Shown here: positions 61,686-64,000 of the stretch, piece after piece | Layout of the letters: each line of letters starts with the position of its first letter | Position numbering within the stretch: the stretch's first letter is position 1 | DNA from: Pseudoalteromonas holothuriae | GTDB taxonomy: Bacteria > Pseudomonadota > Gammaproteobacteria > Enterobacterales > Alteromonadaceae | Direction of reading: 5' to 3' | DNA length: 64,000 bases | Assembly: GCF_945859825.1 (NCBI RefSeq) | Contig: NZ_CAMAPC010000003.1 | Coordinates: 420,100-484,099 of the forward strand | Notes under the pieces: generated by a model | What the model was told of the DNA's origin: nothing | Databases searched by the model: none | What the model saw: the letters and a program-made list of their open reading frames with translations, nothing else | Position numbers and translations under genes: made by a program

Positions 61686-62293
61686 TTAAGACAGCCATTT
61701 TTATAATAGCTAGTTTGTCTATATCGAGGTTTTGGTCTGGCTTTTAAAGACCATAAACTAGCTAAAAGGCAAATCATTGCATATTTTATTACATATTTTT
61801 TTATGCGATTGCAATATTGTATTAATCGCTTTTTTTAGTTACAAGAAAGGTCAACCCATTAACAAAACTTTGCCCAATTTAAGGTATTTCTAGCAAATTT
61901 ATAGTGATACGGCTATTTTTTTATTCAATCAGTCAAATTTATTATCCCAACAAACAAAATAAAAATAAACAATCGTTCACCTCACAATAAAAGTACAAAA
62001 GTAGTTAACCTTTGCAAGCCACTTTATTAACATATTGTTTTTAGCACAATAAAAGTGACACAGCAGACTTTGCTTAACTTAAAAGCCCTCATTTCTCTTC
62101 TTTAACCCCTATTTATAACTTTAGAATATACTAAATTACAAAACAATATTTGACATCATTAGTTTTTCTCAATTGCCGATGTAATTGTGTTCGGTACACT
62201 CTGTTTTGGGTTACTTGTCTAGGCCATCTACACGTCTTTAGCAACTAATTCACCCCGCTATTAATAATAAAAATGAATTATCAAGGGATTCTT
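61686..62293. promoter_or_regulatory. AT-rich gap upstream of the TonB receptor, with nested palindrome
   Basis: TAGCTAGTTT (61707-61716) is inverted as AAACTAGCTA (61755-61764), with an inner TGGTCT/AGACCA hairpin (61733-61753), probably a terminator/palindrome after the DUF1428 gene. The following about 500 bp are strongly AT rich with no ORF; they hold the receptor's promoter, which I cannot place. No Fur or Zur box was evident. Confidence 0.5.
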
Positions 62294-64000
62294 ATGACAT
62301 ACAAACTATCTCCTGTTCGTAATGCCGTAACTACGGCACTACTAATGATGTCAGGCACAAGCTTTGCCTCAGATGGCGTAAATGAAGCAGCAAACAAAAA
62401 AGAAACAAAAGAAATTGAACGAGTCGCTGTAACAGGCTCTCGCCTTATCAGGCCAGAGCTTACGTCTTCTTTACCTATCACAACAGTAACCAGTGAAGAT
62501 ATCGCCCTCAGTGGACTTACCTCTATCACTGACGTGTTCACTCGATTACCCGCAATGAATGGCAACCAAGTGTCTATTGATGAGAACTTTGGTGCCGATG
62601 CAAGAAACAATGATGGTAGACAAAAAATTCAGCTGCGTGGCCTAGGCTATGCTCGCACCTTAAATCTACTCGATGGTGTAAGAATGGCTGCTGATACCGA
62701 TGGTTCGGTCGATATTTCAATCATTCCAACCACAATGCTTAAAAGGGTTGATATTAAAAAAGGATCGGCTTCTGCAATTTATGGCTCCGATGCCATTGCT
62801 GGGGTAGTTAACTATCAATTACTAAAAGACTTTGAAGGAATAAAACTCAGTGCATCAACGGGGATCAGCGAATACAATGATGCCCCAACGCACACTTTCA
62901 GCTTCGTTGGTGGTACAAGTTTTGACAATGGCGGAATAACGCTAGGAATAGAAGCAAAAAAAGTGGGGACATATAACCGTGGCTCTCGCAGCTTTTATCA
63001 CCCAGATCGAAGCGACCAAAAGATCAGTGGTATTTTTGAAGGTACTAACTTTTTGAGCATTTATGGCCCAGATGGCAACTTCACCTATTCTGATTGTGAC
63101 CCAGATACTGCCACCGCCACTTATTACATGATGCACAGAAGTAATGGCTCAGATGGCAACAACTTATCTGATTTTGCACCCTATTCAGCCACATACAAAG
63201 GACAAGCAGGGCAAGCATGTTGGGAATTAGAAGAGATTGCCCAAGAGGAAGCAGAGAAAAAATACAAAGAGGCCCATGGTTATAACTACCAAAGTGAAAC
63301 ACTCGATGCCTCAAAAAGAACCGAGTACAGCGTTTTGCTCAACTCCTATTATAACTTTACAAATACGTTAGAGGGCACTTTCCAGCTTCTATATGCTGAC
63401 AAAGAGAACTACGCTCAAGAAGCTGCAGCGGTCGTATCAGGTCTATTTGTTAGCAAGGATAATGAGTTCAATCCATTTGGTCGTGATGTGCGAATGAACC
63501 GCCGTTTAACCAACCTCAATAAACGAAACACCACAACAGTAACAACACCTTTGCATGTGCGCTTTGGCCTAAGTGGAGAGCTGTTTGAAAACTGGACCTG
63601 GTCAAGCGACTTAGTACACAGTACTTATGAAGCCAAAACAGCCTACCCTGCGGCTTTAAATAGAACGCTACTTCAAAACAGCTTAAGTGGCCCCGATGTG
63701 TGCCTTGCAGAAGATAACTGCTCGGCACTAAACCCTTTTCTAGATTTAGAAAACCTCAATAGCGAGTTATTAGATGCCATTATGATTGAGGGTATTTGGA
63801 CTGAGCATAAAGCGACTACCAACACCTTCAATCTAAGCGCCGTTGGTGAAGTGTACGAGCTACCTGCAGGCAGCATCCAAGTCGCACTCGGAGTTGAGTA
63901 TCGCACGGAAGAGGCTAGCAACAAATTTGATGATGTTCGAGGCAAGTATAAATTGGTCGGTAATTTAGCGCAGGAAGAAAGCAACATACCACCCAAACGT
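62294..64000 (+). CDS. TonB-dependent outer-membrane receptor, OMR type (3' part beyond window)
   Basis: 569 codons run open from the ATG at 62294 to the window end, so the C-terminal barrel is missing. Signal peptide about 1-26; plug domain with IERVAVTGSRLIRPELTSS and ISIIPTTMLKRVDIKKGSAS, AIYGSDAIAGVVNY; then barrel strands (LSGELFENWTWSSDLVH, VALGVEYRTEEASNKF). The GSRI-type opening after the signal is common in receptors for peptides, sugars and unknown polymers in Alteromonadales. It starts after AAGGGA. Substrate unknown; antisense frames over it are shadows. Confidence 0.93.
   Translation, partial: MTYKLSPVRNAVTTALLMMSGTSFASDGVNEAANKKETKEIERVAVTGSRLIRPELTSSLPITTVTSEDIALSGLTSITDVFTRLPAMNGNQVSIDENFGADARNNDGRQKIQLRGLGYARTLNLLDGVRMAADTDGSVDISIIPTTMLKRVDIKKGSASAIYGSDAIAGVVNYQLLKDFEGIKLSASTGISEYNDAPTHTFSFVGGTSFDNGGITLGIEAKKVGTYNRGSRSFYHPDRSDQKISGIFEGTNFLSIYGPDGNFTYSDCDPDTATATYYMMHRSNGSDGNNLSDFAPYSATYKGQAGQACWELEEIAQEEAEKKYKEAHGYNYQSETLDASKRTEYSVLLNSYYNFTNTLEGTFQLLYADKENYAQEAAAVVSGLFVSKDNEFNPFGRDVRMNRRLTNLNKRNTTTVTTPLHVRFGLSGELFENWTWSSDLVHSTYEAKTAYPAALNRTLLQNSLSGPDVCLAEDNCSALNPFLDLENLNSELLDAIMIEGIWTEHKATTNTFNLSAVGEVYELPAGSIQVALGVEYRTEEASNKFDDVRGKYKLVGNLAQEESNIPPKR

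Noticed and set aside
62281..63996. Several minus-strand ORFs at the right end
   Set aside because: They are antisense shadows of the TonB-dependent receptor, which runs uninterrupted for 569 codons to the window edge.

Overview
The window reads as chromosomal DNA of a marine gammaproteobacterium of the Alteromonadales, most likely Pseudoalteromonas or a close relative. This is inferred, not searched. The grounds are moderate AT richness, a methylcitrate operon with the AcnD/PrpF branch and a GntR-type regulator, many PAS/GGDEF/HD-GYP signalling proteins, secreted hydrolases (GH5 cellulase with a CBM5/12-like module, S8 protease with PPC domains), an OMR-type TonB receptor, and short dispersed palindromic repeats. 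No rRNA, tRNA or CRISPR array was seen.

Layout. 1-512: tandem array of palindromic repeats. 528-3710: two GNAT acetyltransferases, a beta-propeller-like lipoprotein behind a double Zur-type operator, and a LysE exporter. 3779-3940: MITE-like element. 3962-10656: prpF, acnD, prpC, prpB and a GntR regulator, all on the minus strand, forming the 2-methylcitrate cycle of propionate oxidation, with palindromic operators upstream of the regulator. 10.9-15.4 kb: periplasmic binding protein, cold-shock protein, PAS protein, ATP-grasp protein, the EF-P paralogue YeiP/EfpL and a YqaE/Pmp3 peptide. 15.5-21.6 kb: a surface protein with five InlB-type B repeats and a large membrane GGDEF-EAL protein. 21.8-23.2 kb: a compact pair joining a chemoreceptor-tip-like protein to a di-iron oxygen-binding (ODP-type) protein. 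23-30.6 kb: GH5 cellulase, a porin with a PstS-like protein, and a YbbA/YbbP-type ABC pair whose start codon overlaps that of divergent tesA.

30.6-37.7 kb holds small genes (DUF2141, SelW-like, membrane winged-helix, isochorismatase-like), a solute-binding protein, a dCache chemoreceptor and a porin-like protein. 38.25-46.34 kb is a same-strand signalling cluster: a receiver protein, an HD-GYP response regulator and two hybrid histidine kinases, the second with three tandem FixL-like PAS domains. 46.5-47.2 kb is a decayed ISAs1-type transposase fused to half a MITE. 47.4-54.6 kb holds an ABC exporter, then a two-component system divergent from an FtsX-type ABC transporter, with a striking four-copy 11-bp-phased operator between them. 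54.7-57.0 kb is a triple fusion of cysteine desulfurase, persulfide-dioxygenase-like metallo-beta-lactamase and rhodanese domains. 57.2-64 kb has a secreted subtilase, small metabolic genes and a TonB-dependent receptor cut by the window end.

Recurring themes are oxygen/redox sensing (ODP pair, FixL-like PAS triplet), c-di-GMP turnover (GGDEF-EAL, HD-GYP), reactive sulfur handling and scavenging of polymers and metals. The strongest candidates for something undescribed are the desulfurase-PDO-rhodanese fusion, the chemoreceptor-tip/ODP gene pair and the triple FixL-like PAS kinase.
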